Source: Pyrocephalus nanus
Taxonomy: Eukaryota; Chordata; Aves; Passeriformes; Tyrannidae
Length of the DNA stretch: 64,000 nt
Reading direction: 5' to 3'
NCBI GenBank assembly: GCA_038380795.1
Contig: CM076260.1
Span: 73,631,843 to 73,695,842 of the forward strand
Shown: piece by piece, positions 25,358 through 36,679 of the stretch
Numbering within the stretch: position 1 is the stretch's first letter
Layout: every line of letters begins with the position of its first letter
Program-made: the position numbers and the translations under genes
The notes under the pieces: model-generated
Told to the model about the DNA's origin: nothing
Databases searched by the model: none
Seen by the model: the letters and a program-made list of their open reading frames with translations, nothing else

Positions 25358-27043
25358 CCTAGCAGTAGTCTGACTAACAAGCCCCTGACAGTCAAAGGAA
25401 GAACATTCACTGGTAATATTCTCTTCCTCATCCCACCAGCAGAAGAGAAGAGAAGGGAGGGTGAGAGGAGGACTGCCTGGTGCTGCTGTGATCTGTGATG
25501 GCATCAACAGACTTTGCAGAGCTGCTGATGTGGCCTGCCAAGCCCCTTGTAGGGCACCCAGGGCCAGTGTCCCTGCTTACCCACAGACACTTTTGCCCTC
25601 CCTCAGGCTTCTAGTTGTCCTTCTGAACACAGCATCATAGCTAATCTGTGTCTCATTTCTCCGTCATTACCAGGCTGCCTTTGAAATGTTTGCTCTTACC
25701 GTTCCCACTTTCCAGGTCTTTTTCCAACACCCTTGCCTCCAGGCAGCCCTGTAAACCTCACACAGAAGCTGTCTAGACAAATTCAGAAAAACTTGGAAAG
25801 CACTTGGATGGTACCACAAGAGGTTAGGCAGGAAAGTTAATCAGGAAATTGCTGTCCATTTCCTCCACAGCACAGTTTGAATTGTGCATTGTAAATAAGG
25901 CACGAGACGCACTCTGAATAATGAAGAGAGATGATGAAAAGTATGAAATGGCTGATCATGAGATCACAATTTATTTTGGACAGTGAATGTAGGAGAGGTT
26001 CCCAGGGAAAAATTAGTATGCAAGTACGTAGGTACAAGATGAAAGATGGTATCATAATACATATGAAAATTGGAATCAAATGAATATTGCCCAGACAATC
26101 CTAAGTCTAACCATTCTTATATTCCAAGAGCTTAATTTTGCTGTTTTAAAATCCTCTTACATTTAGAGGATCAAGGCCTTATTTTGTTAATCGCTTGTAT
26201 GGAAATGCTCCCAATGTGGAAAAGGAATTCAGTGACCAATAAAATAGCATGTCCCGTTTTTGTCATTTCACTGAGGTTTGACTTGTCTGTGTATTAAATT
26301 GTGGTGTTTCAGTCATTTCTTTACTTTAGAGAAAAAGAGCTTTGCTGAGCAAGAAAAAAAACATCCCAGAAAAAACCTAGTCACATAAAGACCATTCTTT
26401 GCTTTTGGTATATTCAGCATTTTTTCCTGAGTAAAGTTCACAGAACACTCACATGAATAAAGTAATTTTTTTGTTTAATTGGATTGAGTCTGGAGAGAGA
26501 GGAAACCAAATAAATCTTTAAGTGGGGGCAGGGAGAGATGGAGGAAAATTCTTCAAGGCAAAATGAGAAATGGGTAACACTCTCACAGAAGTTTCCTACA
26601 GTAGAGTATTATTTAATGCTGGGTTATTTAAAGGCATAAAGTTCCAATCTCGTTCATAACATTGTTCATAAGATTTCATCCAGCTGGTCCTGCTTTAGGA
26701 CCAGACCTGAAAGTGCTGTGATTATCACAGGCACACTTTGCTCTAGCTGTCTTGAGTGGTGGGATGAAGAGGATCCTGGGACAGGTGACAAGATTTTTGT
26801 GCTGTCCCACCAGCTTGCATCCATCCTATGCCACCACCAGAGGCTTCTTATTTGATTTGCTCATCAGCAGTGAATTCAGGACAGACAGAATCCCTTTTGG
26901 GTTTGGAGGCTCTGGGAGCTGATGGAAGACTCAGAATGCCCCATTATGGGTACCTGCTGACTTCAGCACTGTGATCAGTGCTGGGACACAGCTGGACAGA
27001 CTTCAATCCCTTGCTGAAGACAGGGACTACCAGTGTCTTTAAA

Positions 27044-27101
27044 TGCCCTCGGGTGATGTTTGGAATGACAAAGGTGCCTCGGGTATAGTTTGGGATGAAA
27101 C
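27044..27101. repeat. imperfect 30-bp tandem duplication
   Basis: 'ccctcgggtgatgtttggaa' is followed about 29 bases later by gcctcgggtatagtttggga. The two units align along about 28 bp with several substitutions, so it is an older local duplication. Confidence 0.7.
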
Positions 27102-27840
27102 AGTGGTGGTTCAGGCTGCAGTAAGTATTAGAATTCCAGGTACATTTTTACTTGGTGTCCTGGGCTCTAAGCTGCCATCATTTTATTGCTAGTGGTGTAC
27201 AAATTAGCTGTATTAAGACCAGCTCCACTCTGCTTGTGATGGCTGCAGTCACAGCCCAGTAGCTTGAGTAGCTTTGCAATGATCGCTTTTGCTCCTTTAG
27301 GTTAGCAATGAAAAGGAATAGCTATCTGCTCTGAGTAGCCTTTCTCCAAGATGTCCCACAGCTCAAACTCATCCAGATGTACTAAAGAGAGTTGGAGAGT
27401 GGCAGCCCAGTGTGTAGATGTTAAGGACCCCCACACTCCCACATTTCTGTATGGCAGTTAATTTCAGGGTTAGTGACTCCTGCAGGGATTTAACTTCAGG
27501 GTCAACATGGGAGTTGAATGAAAGAAACATTCACATTGGTGTGCTCCTTTGTAGGGTTGGGAAAGGAGACAAGGCTCTTTAACGATAGCAAATATCGTGA
27601 CAGTGTTGGCAAACTCTGTCAGTCAGCAGGCAGATTTTGGCTCCGAACGGAGCAGGGGAGTGAATGTAACAGTGAGTCTTGCTTGAGTGCTCTGCACCTT
27701 TTAGCTACTACCCAAGAACGAGATGATAGGTCTTGCAGACTGGTGTCCTCATTACAACGATCAGAAACTGCCAGCGTGCGTGTCATGTTGGTAATCCTGG
27801 GAGAGAAATCAGAAACTCGGTTGGAATGAAAATCTCTCAC

Positions 27841-27916
27841 CTTCACAAGGATGGATCCTACAGAGCCGGATAGATTTGACACAGCAAGCACAGCTACTGC
27901 CCAGGCTGGGTGTGAA
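27841..27916 (-). other. candidate 76-nt exon on minus strand
   Basis: On the minus strand a pyrimidine-rich acceptor (tccctcttcaaccacag) precedes 76 nt that end at AAG followed by GTGAGAG, a good donor. One frame is open and reads SHPAWAVAVLAVSNLSGSV and on to LVK, a mildly hydrophobic peptide. I recognise no family. The surrounding 400 bp contain more CpG than average for this window. It may be a splice-site coincidence. Confidence 0.18.
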
Positions 27917-29029
27917 CTGTGGTTGAAGAGGGAATCAGAATGTGGACGTGTTAATCCACCGTATCTTAAAAACACTATAAAAATAGGAGATAGCTTATTT
28001 ACAAATTAGATGTTATTTTTAGCACCAGGAAGAAAGGAAGTGCAGAAGGCTTTGACACTGCTGTTCACACTTGTTCATTTACCCAATCTTCCCCCAGAGA
28101 GACCAGCAGCCAGCACAAGCTTGTAGAGGAGGCTTGCAGTACGAGAGTCAGTTTACACAATTTACTTATGGAAAGAAGACCTTTTGTGGCACTCAGAGCA
28201 GCAAAAAACATGTTGTTCTTCAGTATGGGGTGAGCTATCTCAGGCAAATGCTACCTATTGAACAAGGAGATGAAGAGGACCAGATGGAAAGATGAATTTC
28301 CTTTTCTAGGATCCAAGAGAGTGGGCTGATGCTGTTGCAAGCGGAGATGAAGGCTGAGTTGGAGAGTGAGTTTCTGGCTGCAGATCTAAAATTTTTTAGG
28401 TGGAGAGGGAGAGAAGCACTGGCCCAAATGTTCACAGAGAAACTGTAGGATGAAGAAAACTAAAGGTACTCTCAGCTCCAACTCTGACCTTCAGCAAAGT
28501 AACACCTGCCTTCCGTCTGTATCTTTCTTAAGTCAAGATGTTTGTGCCTTAAAAAAAACATGGATGAAAGCACCCCACCTCACATTACAATGAGAGGACC
28601 ATGGCAGTGCAGCTGTCAGAACACCTCCCTACCTGCACTCAGGCTCATCCACTAACCAGGTCTCTCCCTCAGATGAGGACAGCCACAGCTTAAAGCCACA
28701 GAAGTCTTTTATTTACCTGTGATGCTCTGTTTCCCTCTGTCCCTGTCTCTTTGCATATACCAGGTCTTCCAACTCTGTCCAAACCCTTGTCCCTCCCCAC
28801 CACTGACTGCTCTTTTCCTCTATATCTTCCTGATATGAGTGCACCCCTGAAATCTTTCCTCACCAGCTCCTGTGTCCCCACAGGGTCATTCCTATCATTC
28901 CTCCCTTACTGAGAAGCATTTCACTCCAAACTCTCCATGATGGGTAGTGTGTCCGTGCTACCCACTGGTCAGCACTGACACAGGTTGGTCTGCTCCCCTC
29001 CCCCTCTCCCAAGATAGCTGCAGTTCTGA

Positions 29030-29260
29030 GGCAGCTGTACGGCTTTTTATAGATGGGACTTAATGTCACTTGACGGACCACAGCGCTATTTTTGTGCCAA
29101 GTTAGCACAGGCTTAGTATTCTGCGCGTGCGAGCGCTTCACCCAAGACTAGTTGCTGAAATATAAATACCACTCAACCAAAGTTATTTAGAACTTGAGTC
29201 GGATCGACCTGATCTGAGCCAATTATTTTCCCCGACAGAATTAATTAGACTGCATATAAA
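29030..29260. promoter_or_regulatory. CpG-dense patch, candidate regulatory element
   Basis: About a dozen CpG dinucleotides fall within 230 bp, including the cluster tgcgcgtgcgagcgctt near 29123-29139, in a window that is otherwise CpG-depleted. A TATA-like aaatataaata lies at about 29158, and aattaattag near 29241. This could be a hypomethylated enhancer or minor promoter. No initiation site or open frame confirms a promoter. Confidence 0.3.
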
Positions 29261-31009
29261 GTGAGTGAGATGTGAAGGACAGGTCTGCAGAATTACTTAT
29301 TCCATTAACAGTTGGTTTGGAAAAAAAGAGGCTCTGTCCTTGACTTGGCTTTGCCATGTCCTCATCAAGAAAAAAGGAATCAGAGTTTTCACATGGGAAG
29401 CTTCTCTGCTGGCAAACACAGTTCACTTGGTGTTATTTTGCATCAACAAGCTCCCTGCTCTCTCATATTCATAATGATAAGGGCTGGCTGCGTAAATGCT
29501 GTTGCAGAATCCAAACTCTCTCCCTGCTCAGAACAACTGTTGCTCAGACCTCCTCTGTGGAGCTAATTTATTGCCAAAGAGAGTGAAATGCAAATAGTTT
29601 GCAGCAGGTACGCAAGCAGGCGTTTCTTCACTGAGTATTACTTGGAGAAGATCCAATCAGTGCCTGTACACAGAGCTGGGGGTAGCAGCTTTTCAAGCAT
29701 GAGAGAAAAGTAGGCCTGGCTTCAAAAGCAATGATTATTTTATGGGAATAACTCCAGCAAGGTGGGGAGGGACTGAGAAATTCTTCTTTTCAGGCTCAGA
29801 ACTCAAGTTTTCTTGGGACTCTTTTCTCCTCCAGAGCTCAAAAAACAGCGAGAGCAGCTCTGCAGCTCCAGTTCTATATGAATAATGGGTTCTGGGGTGA
29901 CATATATCCCAGTATCTTAGTACAGACAAAGTCTGTTTTTCTTTAAAGAGACCATGAGTAAAGGCACAACTGAGACATAGAGCTGGGGCCAGCTTCCTGT
30001 CCTTTGCACAGGGAGAAGAGTTCACGCCATCCCACTGAGCCTCCCTGTGCCTGTGCCACGGCTTCTCCAGTGCAGCAGCTTTCACACACTAACAGAGGTC
30101 TGGTTGCACTTGGGTCTGCAGGGACTGGGGAACCATTCCAAGCCCCAAAAACTGACAGTTTACATTTCACAGCCAGTAAACTCCAGCCCTCTGCATTCAC
30201 CATCCTCTCTGACAAAATCCACCAGGGCTCTTCCTGTGTAAATCTCTATCCCTGATGTTACAGTGGGAGAGGGGGATTGTCCCCAGTGGCAGACAAGTTG
30301 CTTGCAACCTCTTCCTTTCCAGGATCATCTTCTTTCCAGTCTCAGAGCCTAGGTGTCCAGCCTTGTTGGAAGGAAAGCCGGTAAGCTGGGGAAGACACCA
30401 CCTTGTCCCTGCAAACTGCTTCACCTCAGATGCAGTTTCATCCCACTGTGATTCTAACTCCGCTCCTTGGATCTAACTCCTTGTGGACAGGTTAATATGA
30501 ACAAAGAGATGAGCTACAGAGCATCTGATAGTTGTAAAACATATTCCACATAACCCTGCAACACCAGGCTGCAAGGCAGACCATTCCACAGCACGGGACT
30601 GCCACTGCCACCTCTGCTGGGGACAGCCAGATTTTAGGACTCTGCTGTGGTACAACATATATAAAACGCATTAGTTCCTATTTTGTGAGAATATTTTAAG
30701 CACCGTTATCCTCTTTCCTGAAACACGGTAATGCTCTGCAGTTAACTGTGCTTTGGAGAGGAGGGAGGACTATACAGTCTCCCAAAATCTCTCTCTCATT
30801 CCATAGCCTGGCTTGAGAAGGAGATCAAAGCCATCTTGTGTTTGACTCCATCCCCTACACCCTCTCCACCTGCTCTGGAAAGCTGTCAGTGAAGACAGTT
30901 CTGCAATATCCTTCCTCTCCCCATGCCCAGGGCTTACAGCTCTCTTACAGGCTGTCGGATATTACAGGAGATTACACCTAATCTAAGGGTATGTTACTAT
31001 ATATTAAGC

Positions 31010-32160
31010 CAATTATTTCTCATCCTACCTGTAGCAGACAAGGAGGAAAGTAAAAAACAGCTCTCTATGTATTGAAAGCTTAGTTATTCCCCTCAGTTAT
31101 CTACTTTCTAGACAAAACCAAACCCACTTATCTTGTGCCTTCTGAAACTTTCCCTTTTTTTTTGCTGCTTTGCCCAGATTGTCTCTGACATGGTATCCAA
31201 ATCTGGACACATCGCACCAGGTGGAATCTCAGCAGCACTGGGTGAAGTGTCTCAAGTAGCTCTCATACTGTCTGCCTGTTAACACCTCCTACCCAAAGAT
31301 TCACCTTTCTCAAAACACCAACATATTATTGGCTTGCTCAGTTTGCAGTACGCCAAAACCCTAGCTCCAGTTCTTCCATACTGCTCTCTCAGCACTTATT
31401 GTGCAATCTGTTTTTATGCATTTGATTTCAATGTGTAATACTTCCAACTTATCTCAAAATAATTCCATCTCACTGGGTCCAGATCATTTCTCCAGCTCGT
31501 CGAGATCACTTTTTCTTATTATGTCCTCCAATCTCATTATAGCTCCTTCCCAGCTGGGTCTCTGCTGCACATGAAGCCTTTTCCATCATCCACCCTGATA
31601 ATGAAGACAGTGAACAGAAATAGTCCCAAGGAAAAAATTCCTCTGCAGAATCCAACTTGAAATGCCTTCTCATTTTGGCAGGAGACGATTACAAACCAGT
31701 CAATACATTTTTTCAGCCACTTCAGTGAGACTTCATGGCAGTTTCTTTTCTAATGAAGATTCACCCAAAACCAGCATTGAGTACTTCAAACATCTCTTCA
31801 TTATGCTTTATTTTTTCCCTGTGTTCATTAAGTAATGGAGTTACAACTCCCTTTGCCTCACTATTTCTCCTCATACATTCAGAAGAATTGCTTATGTTGC
31901 CTTCCTGCCTTGATTTTACCATTTGTAAGATTTTTTTTTTTTTTTGATTTTAAGTAATGACATGCTCCTCATGCAGCTATATAGGGTTTACAGTAGATTC
32001 TATTGCTCATCTGCACTGCTTTGCTTGTAATATAGCCACCAGCTTGCTGCACTTCTTCACTTAGAGTTTCTTCCCAAGAGACTCTGCCTAACTGCTCTCT
32101 GAATTTGCTGAAATCTGCTTTTTTTTTTTTAAGGCCAGGTTTTCATCCTGTCACACTTAG
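31010..32160 (-). mobile_element. old CR1 LINE fragment, antisense (about 1.15 kb)
   Basis: Many motif blocks occur in antisense CR1 order: 'tgtattgaaagcttagttat' near 31067, 'ttctagacaaaaccaaaccc', 'aatctggacacatcgcacca' near 31200, 'gtccagatcatttctccagc' near 31478, 'cctccaatctcattatagct', 'gaagacagtgaacagaaata' near 31603, acaaaccagtcaatac near 31692, then 'gtgttcattaagtaatggag' near 31822 and 'ctgaatttgctgaaatctgc' near 32099. A jump near 31735 indicates an internal deletion of the part encoding catalytic reverse-transcriptase motifs. No frame survives. The family is the one abundant in turtles, so the copy probably predates birds. Confidence 0.85.
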
Positions 32161-32743
32161 ACCCTGAAATAGCCAGTGATTTGTTCTTCATCATCAGTTT
32201 CAGTGTAAGATGAAACAAGACACAGAGAATGTCCAATTGTCATTTCATAAATTGAAGCTCTCCAGGGTGGAGATGGATGGGCAGGATGATCTGAATACTG
32301 CTGCTCTCTTTTCTGTGCTTGATCTGTAGGTACAGGACTTTGACTTTCCAAGTTCTAAATCTAGAGGGCTTTGTGAGTACAACAAAGAAAGGTGGGGAAA
32401 ATCCTGTAAATTAAGTCAGGGAGCCTTAACTGACATATAAGAGTTTGTCTTAATTTGTTCTTTAGAGATGGACCAGATAACTTGGGCAGCTGTCAGAATG
32501 GACAGAACATAATTTAGTATATCCAAATCAGCTGTCAAGTGAAAGGAAGCTAGAATTAATCTAATGGGGTCAGAAATCATCCAGAGACTTCAACAATATA
32601 TGTGAAACATTTATTCTAACATGGCATTAAAATTAGAAATGAAACTCACAAATGAAGTCAGGAAATTCACTTACCAGGTTCCTTTGTCTCACTTTTCATA
32701 TGAGTGCCCTTAGAGGAGGAGGCACATAGTTTTTGGTGCCTGA

Positions 32744-32769
32744 TAACCTATCACTGTGATGATAGGTTA
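32744..32769. repeat. perfect 10-bp inverted repeat
   Basis: Arms taacctatca (32744-32753) and tgataggtta (32760-32769) are exact reverse complements with a 6-nt loop. Each arm includes a GATA/TATC core. It is too small for a microRNA precursor. It may be a palindromic GATA-type site or a remnant of a small inverted-repeat element. Confidence 0.6.
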
Positions 32770-33504
32770 CCCATTGCGATGGATGAGAGAAGCTCTTGTT
32801 TTGGGATTTCAGGGGAGTAATCGAATGTTGACTTTTTCATTTTCTTGGTAAATAAGGGTAAAATACTGCAAAAAGAGGTTTAGAAATATTTCAAAACCTA
32901 ATTATACTATTTTATCAGCTTATAGAGGAAGAATTACATATGTGACTTTCTCAGGAACACTGGCAATGAGCCACATCATAAAAATACTTCTTTGCACATA
33001 CATCAAGAAAATACCAAGTGCATTTATGATACATATGTTTATTCTTCCTAGACACTACAGCCACTGCTGAAGTGAGGATTACAAGCCTTACCCTGAAAGT
33101 TATTGAGCACCTAATAACTTTAACAAACTTCAGGAAGAAATATAGATGATCAGTGACTTAGCTATGTCACCCGAGAATTTTGACAACCATCAGGCACCTG
33201 GATACCTTTATAAACTGAGACCTCTTTCTCTCTATCTCTATCACCAAGCTTTTTTCAGTTGATGGTCTCAAACATCTGATCAGAGAAGGGTTGTCCCACT
33301 TTGGAGAGGATTTCAGTAAGTGGAAATTTAGTCTCCTGCTGCTTCAGTGGTAACAGAGCACCTTGAGCAAACCTATCAGCTGAGCTACAAAAAGGTTTGT
33401 CAGGGTTTTTCAAAGCAGCTGTACTAATTTTCGAATAACCTTACTGCTGCTCAGGCTTTCTGAAGTAATTGCTTTTCTGTTCTCTCTCCCTATCTCTTTT
33501 TCAG

Positions 33505-33775
33505 AGGCCAGGTTTGCAAGCAGCTTGGCCTGTTTCTCATTTTCATGCCAAATTGCTCCTTCAGGTTCATCCCCTCCTCCAGGCTGAGAGAGGAGTATGT
33601 GGAGGAAATTGTCAGGCTGATGTTTCCTGACAGCATTACAAAGCGTTACTGCTTTCTAAGGAAAATAAAACCCAGTCAGACTGCCTTTCAACCAAAGCCC
33701 TTCCTCAGGATTCTGCCTGCCCAAAGGATGGGGCAGAGCAGAACTGGATCCTGCAGCAGCCTGCCGCTTCCCTGA
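33505..33775 (+). other. candidate terminal exon behind a strong acceptor
   Basis: A long pyrimidine tract (about 33477-33502) ends in cag at 33504. Behind it the frame beginning at 33506 is open for 89 codons to TGA at 33773-33775. The peptide includes SRLREEYVEEIVRLMF, which looks like an amphipathic helix, and third codon positions are GC-leaning in the first half. I recognise no domain and see no polyadenylation signal close behind the stop. The same frame is also open through the pyrimidine tract back to about 33464. Chance remains a good explanation. Confidence 0.22.
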
Positions 33776-35137
33776 AATGCACATGCTTACCCAGAACAAC
33801 AGGGGAGGGAGGGAGCTGCAAAAGCTTTGGCCAGACCCAAAACATTCAGTCTCACCGTGGTGAGGAGGCAGCAAGCCATTCCTTCAGCCCAGTTTCTCAG
33901 GCCTGCCCAGAGAGAGACAGCAAGTAGAAGGAAGAATACGCTGCTCAGGGCTGGTCTGAGCCTGCCCTTGGCTCTACTTGCAGCTGGAGCGTGCTTGGTC
34001 CCCAGCCCTGCTAAACCAACTGCCAGCCACGCTCAGCCACCGCCTAATTTATAATATAGACAGGGCCACATACACCGTGAACGCACACTGTGAGCCACAG
34101 TTCTATATTTAGACGACATTTGCAGTGGGTTAGTCTGAGGGCAAGGACCTCTAGAGAAGCTGTCAACCCGTAAGATCATAAGTGAAGTTACAGTCATGCG
34201 TGTGCTTTCAGGCTGGGGTGAGTGTGAGGAATTTACCTCCCCTTCCTTTTGCCACAGAGTAAGGGTGTGAATGTGAATTACCACACTGAAGTAGCTGAAA
34301 GGCTTTAGGTCTCTCCAGCTCCTTCCTGGATGCTGATTTGCCCTTATCCTCTGGGTCTTGGGATTGATGCTTACTCATCTAGAGTAATTTGCATTTTGAT
34401 ATATTATTCCAATAAATAAGGATAAAATTTTACATGTGTAAATGACTATAAAGTGCATGAGGGAAAGGAGAAGTAAACCCTTATCTTTTGAAAGAAAAAA
34501 AAAAAAAACAGGATAATTTGGACTGGAGCCAAAGGATACTTCCTCATTTTGAATCTAAAATGCTAAGAGAATTGTATTAAAAAGCATAATTATGGAAGAA
34601 AAAAGCTTTAGCTAAGGTTGTGTTGCTAAATATTCAAAATCACCTTCTGCACAAAATCTTACCCCTTCAAAAATCTTCTGAAATTAAGATAATGTATTCA
34701 TTACAGTACTCAAAAGATTTCCATTTCAATTTATTGTCAAGGTTGAGAGGTTCTGAATAGGACTCCTGGGGAACAGGGCAACTTTACTATTAAAAAGATA
34801 GGACTTTACTGCCTGAAAGTGATGTTCAAACACTGATTAATTCAGCCACAGAATAACGCGGTGGCACAGTGTTATTTAGGATAGCTGTGACCATTTCATA
34901 GTGGGAAGCTGAGGCACAAGTGTTGAACACTTTCTTCAGTGGCAAGGCAGGTCTTGCACGGGATTCCTGTACTTCAAGTACAAGCGTGCTATGAATACCC
35001 CACACAGCTTATTAGGAACTTTCCTAAATACCTCCTGTGCAGTCAGTACAATCTTAATTCTACCTTCTGATGGTGACAGGGTGAATAATTGTCTCAGGGG
35101 AAGGAAGAAGGGTTTCTTCATGGCTCACATGGACTGG

Positions 35138-35196
35138 TTTTTTGTTTGTTTGTTTGTTTTTGTGTGGGGTTTTTTGTTGTTGTGGTTTTTTTTCCC
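35138..35196. repeat. T/G-rich low-complexity tract
   Basis: Repeated tttg units are followed by 'gggttttttgttgttgtgg' and a T8 run. It is simple sequence with no element recognised. Confidence 0.8.
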
Positions 35197-35651
35197 CACA
35201 TTAAGGAAAAGAAATAGTCAGCCACACAAAAGCTGTAGAAGACCAAAGAATCCATTTGCCTGACTGCTTGCCTTCTATTCATGGAGAAGACTCATCCTAG
35301 CTCCTGAGCAGAGGTTTCTGCACAATAAACTATGACTGCTCATGGCTCTTTGAGTCTAGAATTGGAAACAGGAAGGAAACTATGGCCCCAGCTGCAGTTC
35401 TGTGATGAGAAAATTTTGTGAACTGTAGCCCTGAGAGCTGCTGGCTCAGTCCCCTATGAACGATGTGGAGGATGGAATCAAAGTCAGACCGTGTCCAAGA
35501 ATTAAACTACAGCTGAGTTTTGAGAATAAAATCAATTTCTAGACAAGGAAAATTAGTTTCCCTTCAAAACAAGACCTGCCGGTTTAGGTCAAGACAAAAG
35601 TATGAGTGTGGCTTCACCACATAATCCTCTAGTCAAGGCAAGCCATCTGTT

Positions 35652-35690
35652 TAAGTTCAACTACTAAGTTCATCTATTAAGTTCAACTAT
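35652..35690. repeat. 13-bp tandem repeat, three copies
   Basis: Units taagttcaactac, taagttcatctat and taagttcaactat lie end to end at 35652, 35665 and 35678 and differ at one or two positions. It is a small slippage or duplication array. Confidence 0.9.
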
Positions 35691-35965
35691 TACTATGTCA
35701 AGCTGAAGAGACAAAATGTTCCAGAGACCCTGAACCAGTCTTTAAGAATAAAGGACACTTGTGCAAGCAACTGTCATTAGGCAACAACTTCTGTGGTAAT
35801 TGGCTTACTCCAGGAACAGGGAGGAGTTTTGAATAGAAAGGCCCACATAAAATCTTGTTCTTGATGGATCTGAACCATAAACGATGGAAGATCTTGATCT
35901 GAGCCAAGGGGATGCTTTACATAATCTTTCTTATGGAAAGAGAGAAAGGGGTTTTCCATCAGCTC

Positions 35966-36085
35966 CTAGAGTTTAAGGTTGGAATGAACTCTTCCAGCTG
36001 AACCTCCTGCACATCCTGGTCTATGGATTTAGCCCAGTTCCTCTCTGCTGATCCTGACCATGTATATCTGACAGTATGAACTGTG
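35966..36085 (-). mobile_element. decayed CR1 LINE 3' fragment, antisense
   Basis: 'agagtttaaggttggaatga' is followed by ctgaacctcctgcaca, 'ggtctatggatttagcccag' and 'gctgatcctgaccatgtata'. This is the order of an antisense CR1 3' end of the type reading 'gagtttaaggccagaaggga', 'ctgacctcctgtata', 'ggccatagaatttcacccag'. It lies about 430 bp upstream of an independent sense copy. Confidence 0.75.
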
Positions 36086-36516
36086 TCCAGGTAAGGCTTC
36101 AGCTGACTTTAGACATGAAGAAACTATCTGAATAGGTCAAGATAAAAGGCTAATCTCTTTATTTCTTTCCAGTTTGTTAGAGGTAAGAGGAGTGGAGAAA
36201 CACTCGTGACCTAAACCAGCAGAGACTCACTAGTGTCTGAGATAAAATTCTACTAAGAAAATTACTATAAACAAATGGGACTAGAAGACACTGAATTGTG
36301 TTTCCACAGACATTATTATTTAGTCAGACACAATCTGACTTTATGAGTCACTGCCACTTCCAATGTGCAAACAAATGGCCAAATAGAGTTTTTGTGGAAG
36401 TAGATGCAATTCCAGTGGCTTCACTAAGGTGAAACCTACCTATGCCAGACTTGGATTTGAGCAAGTGCACACAACATTGATGAGTGTACAAAGAAAGCAC
36501 TCATAAGCATTATATT

Positions 36517-36679
36517 GGTGGATGCCTCATCCCTGGAAGTGTTCAAGGCCAGGCTGGATGGGGCTTTCAGCAACCTGATCTAGTGGAAGCTTTTTTGCCC
36601 ATGGCAGGGGGAGATGGAACTAGATTATCCTTATCCTTAAGGTCCCTTCCAACCCAAGCCATTTTATGATTCTATGAAA
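36517..36679 (+). mobile_element. CR1 LINE 3' end, sense, bird-type
   Basis: This is the best-preserved repeat in the window. 'cctcatccctggaagtgttc' leads into aaggccaggctggatgggg, 'ggaactagattatcctta' and 'aaggtcccttccaaccca', and it ends in two octamers, attttatg and attctatg (36661-36676). CR1 elements end in such octamer repeats rather than poly(A). It is 5'-truncated to about 160 bp. The sequence matches avian CR1 and is the main evidence for a bird. A small internal duplication (ttatccttatcctta) is visible. Confidence 0.95.

Larger units (their letters stand above)
18696..31005. other. unique non-coding DNA, no gene recognised
   Basis: No recognised exon and no long repeat. Contents are a candidate regulatory block (23160-23440), three 17-bp tandem units (25307-25357), an imperfect 30-bp duplication (27044-27101), a CpG-richer patch with an exon-like segment (27560-27960), and a CpG-dense patch (29030-29260). 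The plus-strand open frame at 19981-20382 (133 codons, good initiation context) is discussed separately. Old repeats too decayed to recognise may remain. Confidence 0.6.
32161..35965. other. unique non-coding DNA, no gene recognised
   Basis: Apart from the candidate exon at 33505-33775, no gene is recognised. It contains a perfect 10-bp hairpin (32744-32769), a segment at about 33190-33225 recalling an old amniote repeat ('caggcacctggataccttta'), an A-run (34494-34509), a GT-rich low-complexity stretch (35138-35196) and a 13-bp tandem (35652-35690). Confidence 0.6.
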
